NCBI RefSeq assembly: GCF_014638095.1
Contig: NZ_BMFH01000001.1
Span: 806,001-870,000, forward strand
DNA: 64,000 bases
Direction of reading: 5' to 3'
Source of the DNA: Muriicola marianensis
GTDB taxonomy: Bacteria > Bacteroidota > Bacteroidia > Flavobacteriales > Flavobacteriaceae
Shown here: positions 11,726 through 20,100 of the stretch, piece by piece
Numbering within the stretch: position 1 is the first letter of the stretch
Layout: each line of letters begins with the position of its first letter
Translations under genes and position numbers: made by a program
Notes under the pieces: generated by a model
Database searches by the model: none
What the model was told of the DNA's origin: nothing
Seen by the model: the letters and a program-made list of their open reading frames with translations, nothing else

Positions 11726-12619
11726 ATGAAAAGGATATTGTTCTTAACCCTCATTTCCTTCTTCCTGTTTACAGGATGCGAAGACGTTATTGAGGTAGAT
11801 CTGCCCGAGCAGGACACACGCCTCGTCGTGGATGGCCTTATCCGCGTGGATATAAATGAGACCTATATCCCGGTGGAGATCAGGCTCTCTCTCTCCAGCA
11901 GTTTCTTCGATAACAACCTTCCGACATCCGCTGAAAGCGTTTTGATCATCTATGAAGAGTATGAAGACGATATCGTGGTCGATCAAGGTTCTTCCAGCCT
12001 GGCAGAGACCAGTCCTGGTTCAGGTGTTTATGTCCCGGATCCGAATTTCAGCTCAGACCAGAGAATCTCGACTTCCATTCTTGATGGAGATTTTCTATTC
12101 ACTCTCCTGATCCGACACCAGGGTCGACTTTACCTGGCGCAAACCCGTTATGTTCCCGTGGTTCCCATCAATTCTATAAGGCAAGGGACAGGTACTTTGT
12201 TCGGGGATGATGAGACCGAAGTGATCGTCAATTTTACAGACCAGCCCGATGTGGATAATTTTTACTTGTTCGACTTTGGATTTGGGGAATTCCTTGTCAC
12301 GGAGGACGAATTCTACAAAGGGCAGGAATTCGAATTTTCCTTCTTTTACGATCAGCAATTCGAATCGGGTACGGTGCTGGATATCAGTATTCTGGGGGCC
12401 GACCAGACCTTCTACAACTACATGGATCAGCTGATCGAACAGAGCGGCGATCTGCAGGGTCCTTTTCAGACCCCTGTGAACACGGTCCGGGGCAATGTTT
12501 TTGATGTGACCGATCTGGACAACATCGATGTCATTGACAATGTCGACCAACCCGAGGTATTTCCGTTGGGATATTTTGCCATAGTACAGGAAGAAAAGGG
12601 ACAGTTGATCGTGGATTGA
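11726..12619 (+). CDS. DUF4249-family lipoprotein
   Basis: A 297-residue lipoprotein (starting at ATG 11726; an in-frame TTG at 11714 is less likely) with a lipobox FTGC followed by the DUF4249 signature start EDVIEVDLPEQDTRLVVDG. DUF4249 proteins are encoded next to TonB-dependent receptors in Bacteroidota and are thought to be surface-exposed partners of the transporter. Here the gene begins 8 bp after the receptor stop, which fits one operon. The family and the link to the receptor are well supported; the ligand is unknown. Confidence 0.88.
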   Translation: MKRILFLTLISFFLFTGCEDVIEVDLPEQDTRLVVDGLIRVDINETYIPVEIRLSLSSSFFDNNLPTSAESVLIIYEEYEDDIVVDQGSSSLAETSPGSGVYVPDPNFSSDQRISTSILDGDFLFTLLIRHQGRLYLAQTRYVPVVPINSIRQGTGTLFGDDETEVIVNFTDQPDVDNFYLFDFGFGEFLVTEDEFYKGQEFEFSFFYDQQFESGTVLDISILGADQTFYNYMDQLIEQSGDLQGPFQTPVNTVRGNVFDVTDLDNIDVIDNVDQPEVFPLGYFAIVQEEKGQLIVD

Positions 12620-12628
12620 AATATCGGC

Positions 12629-13768
12629 CTACCGGTTGGTTTTTCGATTTTTCAAATAAGTCGATATGCATTGCTGAAGCAGAGTAGCCGCATTTTCCAT
12701 GCTGTATTGGATGGATTTTGACGGATCCCTGATCTCCAGGATAACTTCCAGGCCAAATTTCCCTGCATCTTCTCCTTCCATGTCGAGCTTGCCGCAAACA
12801 GCCATAACCGGTACACCGTATTTTTTTCCGAGTCCTGAAACTCCCTGGATAAGCTTCCCATGAAGGGTTTGTACGTCGATGGCACCTTCTCCTGTGATAA
12901 GTAAATCCGTTTTTCGACCTTCGAATAAAGCCTCGGCTTGTGTGAGTTGCAACATGAATTCCACCCCCTTTACAAACCGGGCGTTAAGGAAGGTATGCAG
13001 CCCGAAGGCCGCCCCTCCGGCCGCTCCTGCCCCTGGCAGGTCGGCTGCAGACTTGCCAAACGACTCGAGGACGACCTGATCGAGGTTCTTTAAACCCGCC
13101 TCCAAAAAACCGATCTGCTCCAGTGAGGACCCTTTCTGGGAAGCGTACACAGCGGCTGCGCCCTGCGGGCCCAGCAAAGGGTTCTGCACGTCATTGATAG
13201 CGATCACCTCTGCCTGCTGCAGTGCTTCGATCACACCTCCCATCTCAACGCTTCTGATCTTTCCTAAGTTCCCCCCGGTGGGATCTAATACCGCATCCGA
13301 ATCATCTTTAAATCGAAAGCCTAGGCCATGGGCGATCCCAAGACCCCCGTCATTGGTGGCGCTGCCTCCCAGGCCGACATAGATTCGCTTTGCCCCATTT
13401 TCCAAAGCGTGTCGAATCTGCAAACCCGTCCCCAGAGTAGAAGTGCGGGTTGGGTCACGCTCAGTGGGATCGAGCAATACAAGTCCGCTGCATTCTGCCA
13501 GTTCTATATAGGCCGTTTGTTCCTTCTTGGCCCACAAATACTGAGACTGAAGAGCCCTCCCAAGGGGATCCACAGAGGCAACACTTATCTCCTCAACAGG
13601 AATAGCACGGGCCACTGCTTTGAGGAATCCGTCTCCGCCATCTGAGGCGATCACCGAAGCGATCTCCGCATCTGGATAGACCCCTCTGATCCCGGTTGAA
13701 AGAGAATTGATCACCTCCTCTGCGCTCAGTGAGCCTTTGAACTTATCGGGAATCAAAACAAATCGCAT
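12629..13768 (-). CDS. glycerate kinase
   Basis: The 379-residue product is a type I (GarK/GlxK-like) glycerate kinase that phosphorylates D-glycerate with ATP, feeding lower glycolysis. Its start reads MRFVLIPDKFKGSLSAEEV, with ASDGGDGF near residue 45 and GLGGSATNDGGLG, the family fingerprint, near residue 130. I placed the start at ATG 13768, because the longer frame begins at a TTG and adds five residues outside the family alignment. It runs convergently to the DUF4249 gene, with 9 bp between the stops. Which carbon (glycerate isomer, 2- or 3-phosphorylation) is used cannot be decided here. Confidence 0.93.
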   Translation of the reverse strand: MRFVLIPDKFKGSLSAEEVINSLSTGIRGVYPDAEIASVIASDGGDGFLKAVARAIPVEEISVASVDPLGRALQSQYLWAKKEQTAYIELAECSGLVLLDPTERDPTRTSTLGTGLQIRHALENGAKRIYVGLGGSATNDGGLGIAHGLGFRFKDDSDAVLDPTGGNLGKIRSVEMGGVIEALQQAEVIAINDVQNPLLGPQGAAAVYASQKGSSLEQIGFLEAGLKNLDQVVLESFGKSAADLPGAGAAGGAAFGLHTFLNARFVKGVEFMLQLTQAEALFEGRKTDLLITGEGAIDVQTLHGKLIQGVSGLGKKYGVPVMAVCGKLDMEGEDAGKFGLEVILEIRDPSKSIQYSMENAATLLQQCISTYLKNRKTNR

Positions 13769-13842
13769 ACCCACAAGGTACAAAACAGATCCTTAGTCCC
13801 GGACTGCATTTTATCTGTTTCATTCTTTGTAATTTTGGGGCC

Positions 13843-14100
13843 ATGAAGCAAAGCACAGGCTCCCGGACCAATAAAGAATTGCTGATCAAAGGGTTGAAGT
13901 ATCTGGCTTACACAGTGGCCCTTATGTTTACAGCTCCGGTAGTACTGTACCAGGCCTTCAAGAACCAGGACCATCCCTGGTTTATCCCCGTATTGGTGGT
14001 CGGCGGCGTCCTTGCTCTGGGTGCCATAGGAATGGGTTTTTTCAGCATCAAGACCGTGGTTGATGCACTCTTCGGCAAACCTACCCCCCGGAAGGATTAA
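13843..14100 (+). CDS. small membrane protein, DUF6095-like
   Basis: An 85-residue protein with two hydrophobic helices at about 22-42 and 51-73, which resembles the DUF6095 small membrane proteins of Flavobacteriaceae. TAATTTTG at 13830-13837 is a perfect -7 element that would start transcription at or next to the ATG, so the mRNA may be leaderless. It lies 69 bp upstream of thrS, which has its own promoter. Function unknown. Confidence 0.75.
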   Translation: MKQSTGSRTNKELLIKGLKYLAYTVALMFTAPVVLYQAFKNQDHPWFIPVLVVGGVLALGAIGMGFFSIKTVVDALFGKPTPRKD

Positions 14101-14114
14101 GTAGGAAAGCGCTA

Positions 14115-14145
14115 TTGCCCGCTTGGGATCAACACCCTATCTTTG
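14115..14145 (+). promoter_or_regulatory. promoter of the thrS-infC-rpmI-rplT operon
   Basis: TTG at 14115-14117 and TATCTTTG at 14138-14145, spaced 20 bp, fit the Bacteroidota promoter. Transcription would start near 14151, about 19 nt before the thrS ATG. Confidence 0.65.
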
Positions 14146-14169
14146 CGTCGGCATTAAAAGGCCTATCCT

Positions 14170-16110
14170 ATGATTGATATTACGCTTCCCGATGGTTCTG
14201 TAAAAACCTTTGAAAATGGGGTTACCCCCATGGATGTCGCCAAAGACATCAGTGAAGGTCTGGCCAGAAATGTCATTTCGGCCAAATTCAATGACACCAT
14301 TGTAGAAACCGTAACCCCCCTAGAGGAAAATGGGGATCTGGTCCTGTATACATGGAATGACGATGAAGGGAAGAAGGCCTTTTGGCACTCGTCTTCCCAC
14401 GTGGTAGCCCAGGCGATAGAGGAGCTGTATCCCGGTGTAAAACTGACTATCGGACCGGCCATCGAAAATGGTTTCTATTACGACATCGACTTCGGTGATC
14501 ACAGCATTTCCGAGAAGGATTTTCCAAAGATTGAAAAACGAGCAATGGAGATCGCCAGGGGAAAACACCCCTATAAAATGCGGGAGGTCTCCAAAAAGGA
14601 TGCCCTGAACTACTATCAAAAGCAGGGAAATGAATACAAGGTGGAACTTATCTCCGCCCTGGAAGACGGAACGATCACTTTTTGTGACCACGACTCTTTT
14701 ACAGACCTCTGCCGCGGCGGCCACATCCCGAATACGGGCTACATCAAGGCCCTGAAACTGCTGAGCGTAGCCGGAGCATACTGGAGGGGTGATGAGAATA
14801 ATCCCCAGCTGACCAGGGTATATGGGATCTCATTTCCGAAACAAAAAGAACTTACCGAATACCTGGAACTTCTGGAAGAAGCCAAGAAAAGGGACCACAG
14901 GAAACTCGGCAGGGAACTGGAATTATTCACATTTTCCCAGAAAGTGGGCCAGGGACTTCCTTTATGGCTACCCAAAGGAGCTGCCCTGAGGGACAGACTG
15001 GAGCAGTTCCTAAAAAAAGCGCAGAAAAAAGCTGGGTACGAAATGGTGATCTCCCCCCATATCGGGCAGAAGGAGCTCTATGTTACCTCCGGGCATTACG
15101 CCAAATACGGGGAGGACAGCTTTCAACCCATTCATACCCCTAAGGAAGACGAGGAATTCCTATTAAAACCCATGAACTGTCCTCACCACTGCGAAATATA
15201 CAATGCCAAACCTTTCAGCTACCGTGAATTGCCCAAGCGTTATGCGGAATTCGGAACGGTATACAGGTATGAACAAAGCGGGGAGTTGCACGGTCTTACC
15301 AGGGTAAGGGGCTTTACCCAGGACGATGCCCATATTTTCTGCACCCAGGACCAGCTGGATCAAGAATTCAAGAATGTGATCGACCTGTCACTCTATGTGC
15401 TCGGGTCACTCGGTTTCGAAAATTTCACTGCCCAGGTCTCGGTGCGCGACCTCGACAAGCCGGAAAAATACATTGGTTCCGTAGACAATTGGGAAAAGGC
15501 TGAACAGGCCATCATCAACGCCGCTGAAGAGAAAGGCCTGAAATATTCCGTTGTCCCGGGAGAAGCTGCCTTCTACGGTCCAAAGCTCGACTTTATGGTG
15601 AAGGATGCCTTGGGAAGGAACTGGCAATTAGGGACCATACAGGTAGATTACAACCTGCCCGAACGATTCGACCTCACCTACAAGGGAAGCGACAACGAAC
15701 TCCACCGTCCTGTCATGATCCACCGGGCTCCCTTCGGAAGTATGGAAAGATTTGTGGCTTTGCTGCTGGAACACTCCGGAGGTAATTTCCCTTTGTGGCT
15801 GACACCGGAGCAGGCTATCGTACTGCCAGTCAGCGAGAAACACGAAAAATATGCGGAAAAAGTTTTAAAATCGTTAGAAAATCACGAAATTCGCGCGCTC
15901 GTTGACGACAGAAATGAAACTGTTGGCAAGAAGATACGTGAGGCAGAAATGAGTAAGATCCCTTTCATGCTGATCGTCGGTGATAGTGAAGAGGCCGAAG
16001 GGACACTGTCCGTTAGAAGACATGGAGGAGAGGACCTGGGGGCCATATCTCCGGAGCGCTTTGCGGACTTGGTTCAAAAAGAAATAAATAGTACATTAAA
16101 GTCGTTCTGA
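14170..16110 (+). CDS. thrS: threonyl-tRNA synthetase
   Basis: The 646-residue protein has the full class II ThrRS layout: N-terminal TGS domain (residues 1-62), editing/SAD domain with [11 protein letters not shown] (about 77) and the CRGGH zinc-type motif (about 183), a catalytic core with [10 protein letters not shown] motif 2 region (about 337), [13 protein letters not shown] and the [13 protein letters not shown] motif 3, and an anticodon-binding domain after about residue 545. It charges tRNA-Thr in the cytoplasm. It heads the translation operon thrS-infC-rpmI-rplT, the same order as in many bacteria. Identity is certain. Confidence 0.98.
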   Translation: MIDITLPDGSVKTFENGVTPMDVAKDISEGLARNVISAKFNDTIVETVTPLEENGDLVLYTWNDDEGKKAFWHSSSHVVAQAIEELYPGVKLTIGPAIENGFYYDIDFGDHSISEKDFPKIEKRAMEIARGKHPYKMREVSKKDALNYYQKQGNEYKVELISALEDGTITFCDHDSFTDLCRGGHIPNTGYIKALKLLSVAGAYWRGDENNPQLTRVYGISFPKQKELTEYLELLEEAKKRDHRKLGRELELFTFSQKVGQGLPLWLPKGAALRDRLEQFLKKAQKKAGYEMVISPHIGQKELYVTSGHYAKYGEDSFQPIHTPKEDEEFLLKPMNCPHHCEIYNAKPFSYRELPKRYAEFGTVYRYEQSGELHGLTRVRGFTQDDAHIFCTQDQLDQEFKNVIDLSLYVLGSLGFENFTAQVSVRDLDKPEKYIGSVDNWEKAEQAIINAAEEKGLKYSVVPGEAAFYGPKLDFMVKDALGRNWQLGTIQVDYNLPERFDLTYKGSDNELHRPVMIHRAPFGSMERFVALLLEHSGGNFPLWLTPEQAIVLPVSEKHEKYAEKVLKSLENHEIRALVDDRNETVGKKIREAEMSKIPFMLIVGDSEEAEGTLSVRRHGGEDLGAISPERFADLVQKEINSTLKSF

Positions 16111-16145
16111 GACGAATAATTAAGTTTAATTAAAAAGTAGTAGCC

Positions 16146-16700
16146 ATAGCAATAAGAAGACGATTTAGACCCCAACCCAGGAGGGAAAACAAGAACCCTC
16201 ACAATATCAATGACAAGATTACAGCCCCTGAGGTACGCCTTGTAGGTGACAATGTGGAAATGGGGATTTACCCGATCAGGCAAGCCCTGAGCAAAGCAGA
16301 AGAAATGGGATTGGATCTCGTGGAGATCTCCCCGAATGCAGAGCCACCGGTTTGTAAGATCATAGATTACAAAAAATTCCTTTACGAGCAGAAAAAGCGC
16401 GAAAAGGTAATGAAGGCCAAGGCTACCAAGGTCATCGTCAAGGAGATCAGGTTCGGACCCAATACAGATGACCACGATTACGATTTTAAGAAGAAGCACG
16501 CAGAGAAGTTCCTCAAAGAAGGGGCAAAATTAAAGGCCTATGTCTTTTTCAAAGGAAGGTCAATCGTGTACAAGGACAAGGGTGAGATCCTCCTGTTGAG
16601 GCTGGCCCAGGACCTTGAGGAGTTTGGGAAGGTAGAACAGATGCCGAGACTGGAAGGAAAAAGAATGACCATGTTCATCGCCCCCAAAACCAAAAAGTAA
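16146..16700 (+). CDS. infC: translation initiation factor IF-3 with AUA start codon
   Basis: IF-3 proofreads start-codon choice and keeps the 30S subunit free. Homology runs upstream of the first ATG (16254): the frame reads [13 protein letters not shown] and then [17 protein letters not shown], the expected N-terminus. No ATG, GTG, TTG or CTG occurs between the in-frame TAA at 16131 and this segment; the best start is ATA at 16146, giving 184 residues. E. coli infC also uses a rare start (AUU) that IF-3 itself discriminates against, forming an autoregulatory loop, so this ATA probably serves the same purpose. The gene lies 35 bp after thrS. The product is certain; the start is inferred. Confidence 0.93.
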   Translation: MAIRRRFRPQPRRENKNPHNINDKITAPEVRLVGDNVEMGIYPIRQALSKAEEMGLDLVEISPNAEPPVCKIIDYKKFLYEQKKREKVMKAKATKVIVKEIRFGPNTDDHDYDFKKKHAEKFLKEGAKLKAYVFFKGRSIVYKDKGEILLLRLAQDLEEFGKVEQMPRLEGKRMTMFIAPKTKK

Positions 16701-16738
16701 GAGTACAAAAGCGAGATAAATCATAAGATAAAGGAACA

Positions 16739-16936
16739 ATGCCCAAGATGAAAACAAAATCCAGTGCTAAGAAGCGATTCAAGCTTACCGGTTCTGGAAA
16801 GATCAAAAGACAGCACGCTTACAAGAGTCACATTCTGACAAAAAAATCGAAGAAGCGTAAGCTCAAGCTGACACATTCAACATTGGTACACCCTGCCGAT
16901 GAGGATAGTATCAAGCAACAATTGCGTTTGAAATAA
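16739..16936 (+). CDS. rpmI: 50S ribosomal protein L35
   Basis: The 65-residue, very basic protein begins [20 protein letters not shown], the signature of bacterial L35, and has the normal length. It follows infC by 38 bp and precedes rplT, the universally conserved order. It is a structural component of the large ribosomal subunit. Confidence 0.97.
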   Translation: MPKMKTKSSAKKRFKLTGSGKIKRQHAYKSHILTKKSKKRKLKLTHSTLVHPADEDSIKQQLRLK

Positions 16937-17021
16937 AACGACAAGTAGGTAGAAGTATTAACCGTGGAGTCAGGCTTAAAGAGCTAATCATTAGCCGCCT
17001 GCTACAAAAAACTAAAGAAAA

Positions 17022-17366
17022 ATGCCAAGATCAGTAAATTCAGTTGCTTCCCGAGCCAGAAGGAAAAAAGTGCTCAAGCAAGCCAAAGGCTACTTTGGAA
17101 GACGTAAAAATGTTTGGACCGTTGCCAAAAACGCCGTGGAGAAAGCCATGGTGTACGCTTACAGGGACCGCAGAAACAAAAAGAGGAATTTCCGCTCCCT
17201 CTGGATCGCCCGTATTAATGCAGGAGCCAGAATGCACGGAATGTCCTATTCTCAGTTCATGGGGAAAGTAAAGGCCAATAACATAGAGCTAAACAGGAAA
17301 GTTCTGGCCGACCTGGCTATGAATCATCCAGAGGCTTTTAAGGCCGTTGTTGAGAAAGTAAAATAG
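17022..17366 (+). CDS. rplT: 50S ribosomal protein L20
   Basis: The 114-residue protein starts [20 protein letters not shown] and contains [20 protein letters not shown], diagnostic of L20. L20 binds 23S rRNA early in assembly and often represses its own operon. It is the last gene of the operon; a strong terminator follows 19 bp after the stop. The 85-nt gap after rpmI could hold a regulatory RNA structure, but I could not identify one. Confidence 0.98.
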   Translation: MPRSVNSVASRARRKKVLKQAKGYFGRRKNVWTVAKNAVEKAMVYAYRDRRNKKRNFRSLWIARINAGARMHGMSYSQFMGKVKANNIELNRKVLADLAMNHPEAFKAVVEKVK

Positions 17367-17385
17367 ACCATCATAATCTCGCTGA

Positions 17386-17415
17386 AAACCCTCCCTTCCC
17401 GGAGGGTTTTTTTTT
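17386..17415 (+). terminator. rho-independent terminator after rplT
   Basis: AAACCCTCC (17386-17394) pairs with GGAGGGTTT (17401-17409) around a CTTCCC loop and runs into nine consecutive T. It ends the thrS-rplT operon. Confidence 0.9.
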
Positions 17416-17436
17416 ACTTGCAAACAGGGCCGTACC

Positions 17437-17865
17437 CTAGGTTCCAAATAGGGTCAAAACCAGATTTCTTCCCGGTGCCCTGTCTCTGTGCTCACAGAGA
17501 TAGATCCCCTGCCAGGTTCCCAGATTCAGAGACCCACCAGTGATGGGTACCTGCACGCTCGAACCCAAAAGGGAGGACTTGATATGGGCAGGCATGTCGT
17601 CGGGTCCCTCATAGGTATGCCTGTAATATGGAGCGTTTTCAGGAACCATCACATTGAGATGCCTTTCAAAATCATCCCGTACCGAAGGATCCGCATTCTC
17701 GTTGATCGTAAGGCTGGCGGAAGTGTGTTTGACAAAGACATGCAACATTCCTATACTGATGTTTTTTATCTCGGGCATCTCCTGCAGCACTCTGCGAGTG
17801 ATCAGGTGCATACCCCTCGGATAAGGAGCCAGCGCTATTTCTTTTTGAAAAACCACCATTGTCAT
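17437..17865 (-). CDS. YjbQ-family (UPF0047) protein
   Basis: The 142-residue protein belongs to the YjbQ/UPF0047 family, which adopts a small trimeric beta-sandwich fold and is annotated as secondary thiamine-phosphate synthase after a weak E. coli activity. The family motifs are present: HTSASLTINENADPSVRDD (about residues 47-65) and WQGIYLCEHRDR near the C-terminus, which provide the His and Glu cluster. An alternative ATG two codons downstream is possible. It is a single gene transcribed towards the rplT terminator. The physiological role is unsettled even for well-studied homologues. Confidence 0.88.
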   Translation of the reverse strand: MTMVVFQKEIALAPYPRGMHLITRRVLQEMPEIKNISIGMLHVFVKHTSASLTINENADPSVRDDFERHLNVMVPENAPYYRHTYEGPDDMPAHIKSSLLGSSVQVPITGGSLNLGTWQGIYLCEHRDRAPGRNLVLTLFGT

Positions 17866-17929
17866 CTGGAAAATACTTTGCCTTAAAGTAACACAGAAAT
17901 AAAAGAAACCAAATACATTTGCAGTCGAA

Positions 17930-18745
17930 ATGAAGCTACCAACTCATTTTAAGGGCATTCGTCTGGTGGTGACTGACATGGACGGTACGCTGCTCAACCC
18001 GGATCACGAGGTGAGTGGGCGCTTCTTTGAATTATTCGACGCGCTAAGCGAGAAAGGGGTGATCTTTGCAGCTGCCAGTGGCAGGCAATACAACAGCATT
18101 GTCTCCAAACTGCAACCCATCCGTGACCGCATTTATGTGATCGCAGAAAACGGGGGCCTGGCGATGTTCGGGAAAAGGGAAATTGTCTCAACGCCTCTCG
18201 ATGCGCTGACTAAGAATACCATCCTCGATTCACTGAGTGCGTCCCGCGATATACATCCTGTGCTTTGTGCCCGGAACAATGCTTATGTTACTGGTCATTC
18301 CCCGGATTTCCTGAGAATTCTCAAGGAGTACTACACGGAATTCGAGGTGATCGAAAACCTCCATCACTTTGAGGACGAGGTCATGAAAATAGCGGCCTAT
18401 CATTTTGAAAGCTCTGAGAAATATATTTATCCCCTGGTAACCGACTTTGAACAGTCGCTGATGGTAAAGATCTCGGGCAGGCACTGGGTGGATATCTCCC
18501 ATCCTTTGGCCCACAAGGGGTTTGCACTGGAAAAGATCCAGCAGGAACTGGGCATCGGTCCTGAACATACCATGGTCTTCGGGGATTACAACAACGATCT
18601 CGAAATGATGTCCTTATCCCATTACAGCTTCGCGATGGCCAATGCACATCCGAATGTGGCAAAGGCAGCCAGGTATTCGACCCTGAGCAATCAGGAGAAG
18701 GGTGTGGAAATTATCCTGGAAAGACTGCTGCAGAGTCTCGATTAG
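17930..18745 (+). CDS. Cof-type HAD-IIB phosphatase
   Basis: The 271-residue protein is a haloacid-dehalogenase-superfamily phosphatase of the Cof/IIB group, which dephosphorylates sugar phosphates or cofactors in the cytoplasm. Motif I is VVTDMDGTLL (nucleophile Asp16, acid Asp18), the C2B cap lies between, and motif IV is GDYNNDLEM near residue 223. TACATTTG at 17914-17921 is a perfect -7 element just upstream, implying a short leader. The gene overlaps the convergent downstream gene by 4 bp. The substrate is not predictable. Confidence 0.92.
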   Translation: MKLPTHFKGIRLVVTDMDGTLLNPDHEVSGRFFELFDALSEKGVIFAAASGRQYNSIVSKLQPIRDRIYVIAENGGLAMFGKREIVSTPLDALTKNTILDSLSASRDIHPVLCARNNAYVTGHSPDFLRILKEYYTEFEVIENLHHFEDEVMKIAAYHFESSEKYIYPLVTDFEQSLMVKISGRHWVDISHPLAHKGFALEKIQQELGIGPEHTMVFGDYNNDLEMMSLSHYSFAMANAHPNVAKAARYSTLSNQEKGVEIILERLLQSLD

Positions 18746-20100
18746 GTCTTTTGTTTTTTCTTCCTCGCGGCCGGGAATAGCACATTGTTCAGAATTAACC
18801 GGTACCCGGGTGAATTGGGATGGAGTTCCAGTTCTGTCTTGGGATCCCCTACCCTGTGCTGGTAATCCTCCGGATCGTGGCCCCCGTAGAAGGTAAAGAA
18901 GCCTTTTCCCTTGATCCCGTGGATGTATCTCGCCTCCCCATTGAGTTTGTTCTCTCCCAAGACAAGAACGGTGGGTTTGACTTCGGAGCGTTCGAAGGCC
19001 GTGGTCTGCCCCATGAACCCTTTGACCAGAGAGGTGTGATTCTGACAGAGCATTGTAGGCACCGGATCCCATTTGGCAGAGAAATCCATCAAGGTAAAAT
19101 AATCCGATTCCCGGGGAACGCCCCGCCTTTTATTCGTCATATCAATGGATGAGAATTCGTACCTCAACGGGTTGCGTTCCAGGGTAAAATTTTCGAAAGC
19201 AAAGGTATTGTCGAAGTTCAGTTTCGACTGGTAATTGGGTTCCGAAGGATCACCGTCGAACATGGGTTCGCAAATATCTACCCCCTGTGCGGCCAAGGCG
19301 ATATCAAAGCTGTCTGTGGCAGAACACATGGCGAACATAAATCCGCCTCCGATGACGTAATTTCTTATTTTCCACGCAACTGCTCCCTTTTCTTCCGAAA
19401 CCTTGGAATACCCGAGTTTGGAAGCCAGGGCTTCTGCGTTGAGTTTCCCCTCGATATACCAGGGCTGTGATCGGTAAGCCTGATAGAATTTACCGTACTG
19501 CCCGGTAAAATCCTCGTGATGGAGATGCAGCCAGTCATAAAGGGCCAGTTGATCATCCAGGACCTCTTCGTCGTAAACCGTCACATAGGGAATCTCCGCG
19601 TAGGTAAGCACCATGGTGACGGCATCGTCCCAGGGTTGATTTTCCTTCGGGCTGTACACTGCTATCTTGGGAGCTTTTTCGAGAATGACCGCTTCCTGGT
19701 TCTGAGAGGGACTGCTGATGGCGTCCAGAATGGCTTCGGCTTTCTCATCTGAGATCACCTCGAAAGAAACCCCACGGATCCGGCACTCTTTCCGGATAGC
19801 TTCCCCGTCAGGCAACAGGAAGGACCCACCCCTGTAGTTAAGCAGCCACTGCACCTTCTGTTCTTTCGTCAGGACCCAATAGGTGATCCCATAGGCCTTG
19901 AGGTGGTTCTCCTGGCTATCCGCATCCATGGGTAGGAGTATCATAGTGGACCATCCCGATGACCAGCTTGATATGATGAGAATCAGGGTCCAAAAAAATC
20001 TAGACAGCGGAAAAAAGGAGGTAAATACCTTCTTATTCGCAGTGATCTTAAAAAAACTGAGAGTCGCGGTCAGGGCCTTAAAACGGGACTTCGTTATCAT
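18742..20100 (-). CDS. conserved exported protein of unknown function, often labelled asparagine synthetase B
   Basis: A Bacteroidota protein of about 400 mature residues. It carries an N-terminal hydrophobic segment (FFWTLILIISSW) followed by MILLPMDADSQENHLKAYG. The only ATG that includes the whole hydrophobic segment is at 20100, overlapping the 3' end of dnaB by 23 bp and giving an unusually long leader; ATG 19944 would lose the signal. Homologues are sometimes labelled asparagine synthetase B, but I see neither an N-terminal Cys glutaminase nor a PP-loop (SGGxDS), so that name is not justified. Position after dnaB suggests cotranscription. Function unknown. Confidence 0.8.
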   Translation of the reverse strand: MITKSRFKALTATLSFFKITANKKVFTSFFPLSRFFWTLILIISSWSSGWSTMILLPMDADSQENHLKAYGITYWVLTKEQKVQWLLNYRGGSFLLPDGEAIRKECRIRGVSFEVISDEKAEAILDAISSPSQNQEAVILEKAPKIAVYSPKENQPWDDAVTMVLTYAEIPYVTVYDEEVLDDQLALYDWLHLHHEDFTGQYGKFYQAYRSQPWYIEGKLNAEALASKLGYSKVSEEKGAVAWKIRNYVIGGGFMFAMCSATDSFDIALAAQGVDICEPMFDGDPSEPNYQSKLNFDNTFAFENFTLERNPLRYEFSSIDMTNKRRGVPRESDYFTLMDFSAKWDPVPTMLCQNHTSLVKGFMGQTTAFERSEVKPTVLVLGENKLNGEARYIHGIKGKGFFTFYGGHDPEDYQHRVGDPKTELELHPNSPGYRLILNNVLFPAARKKKQKT

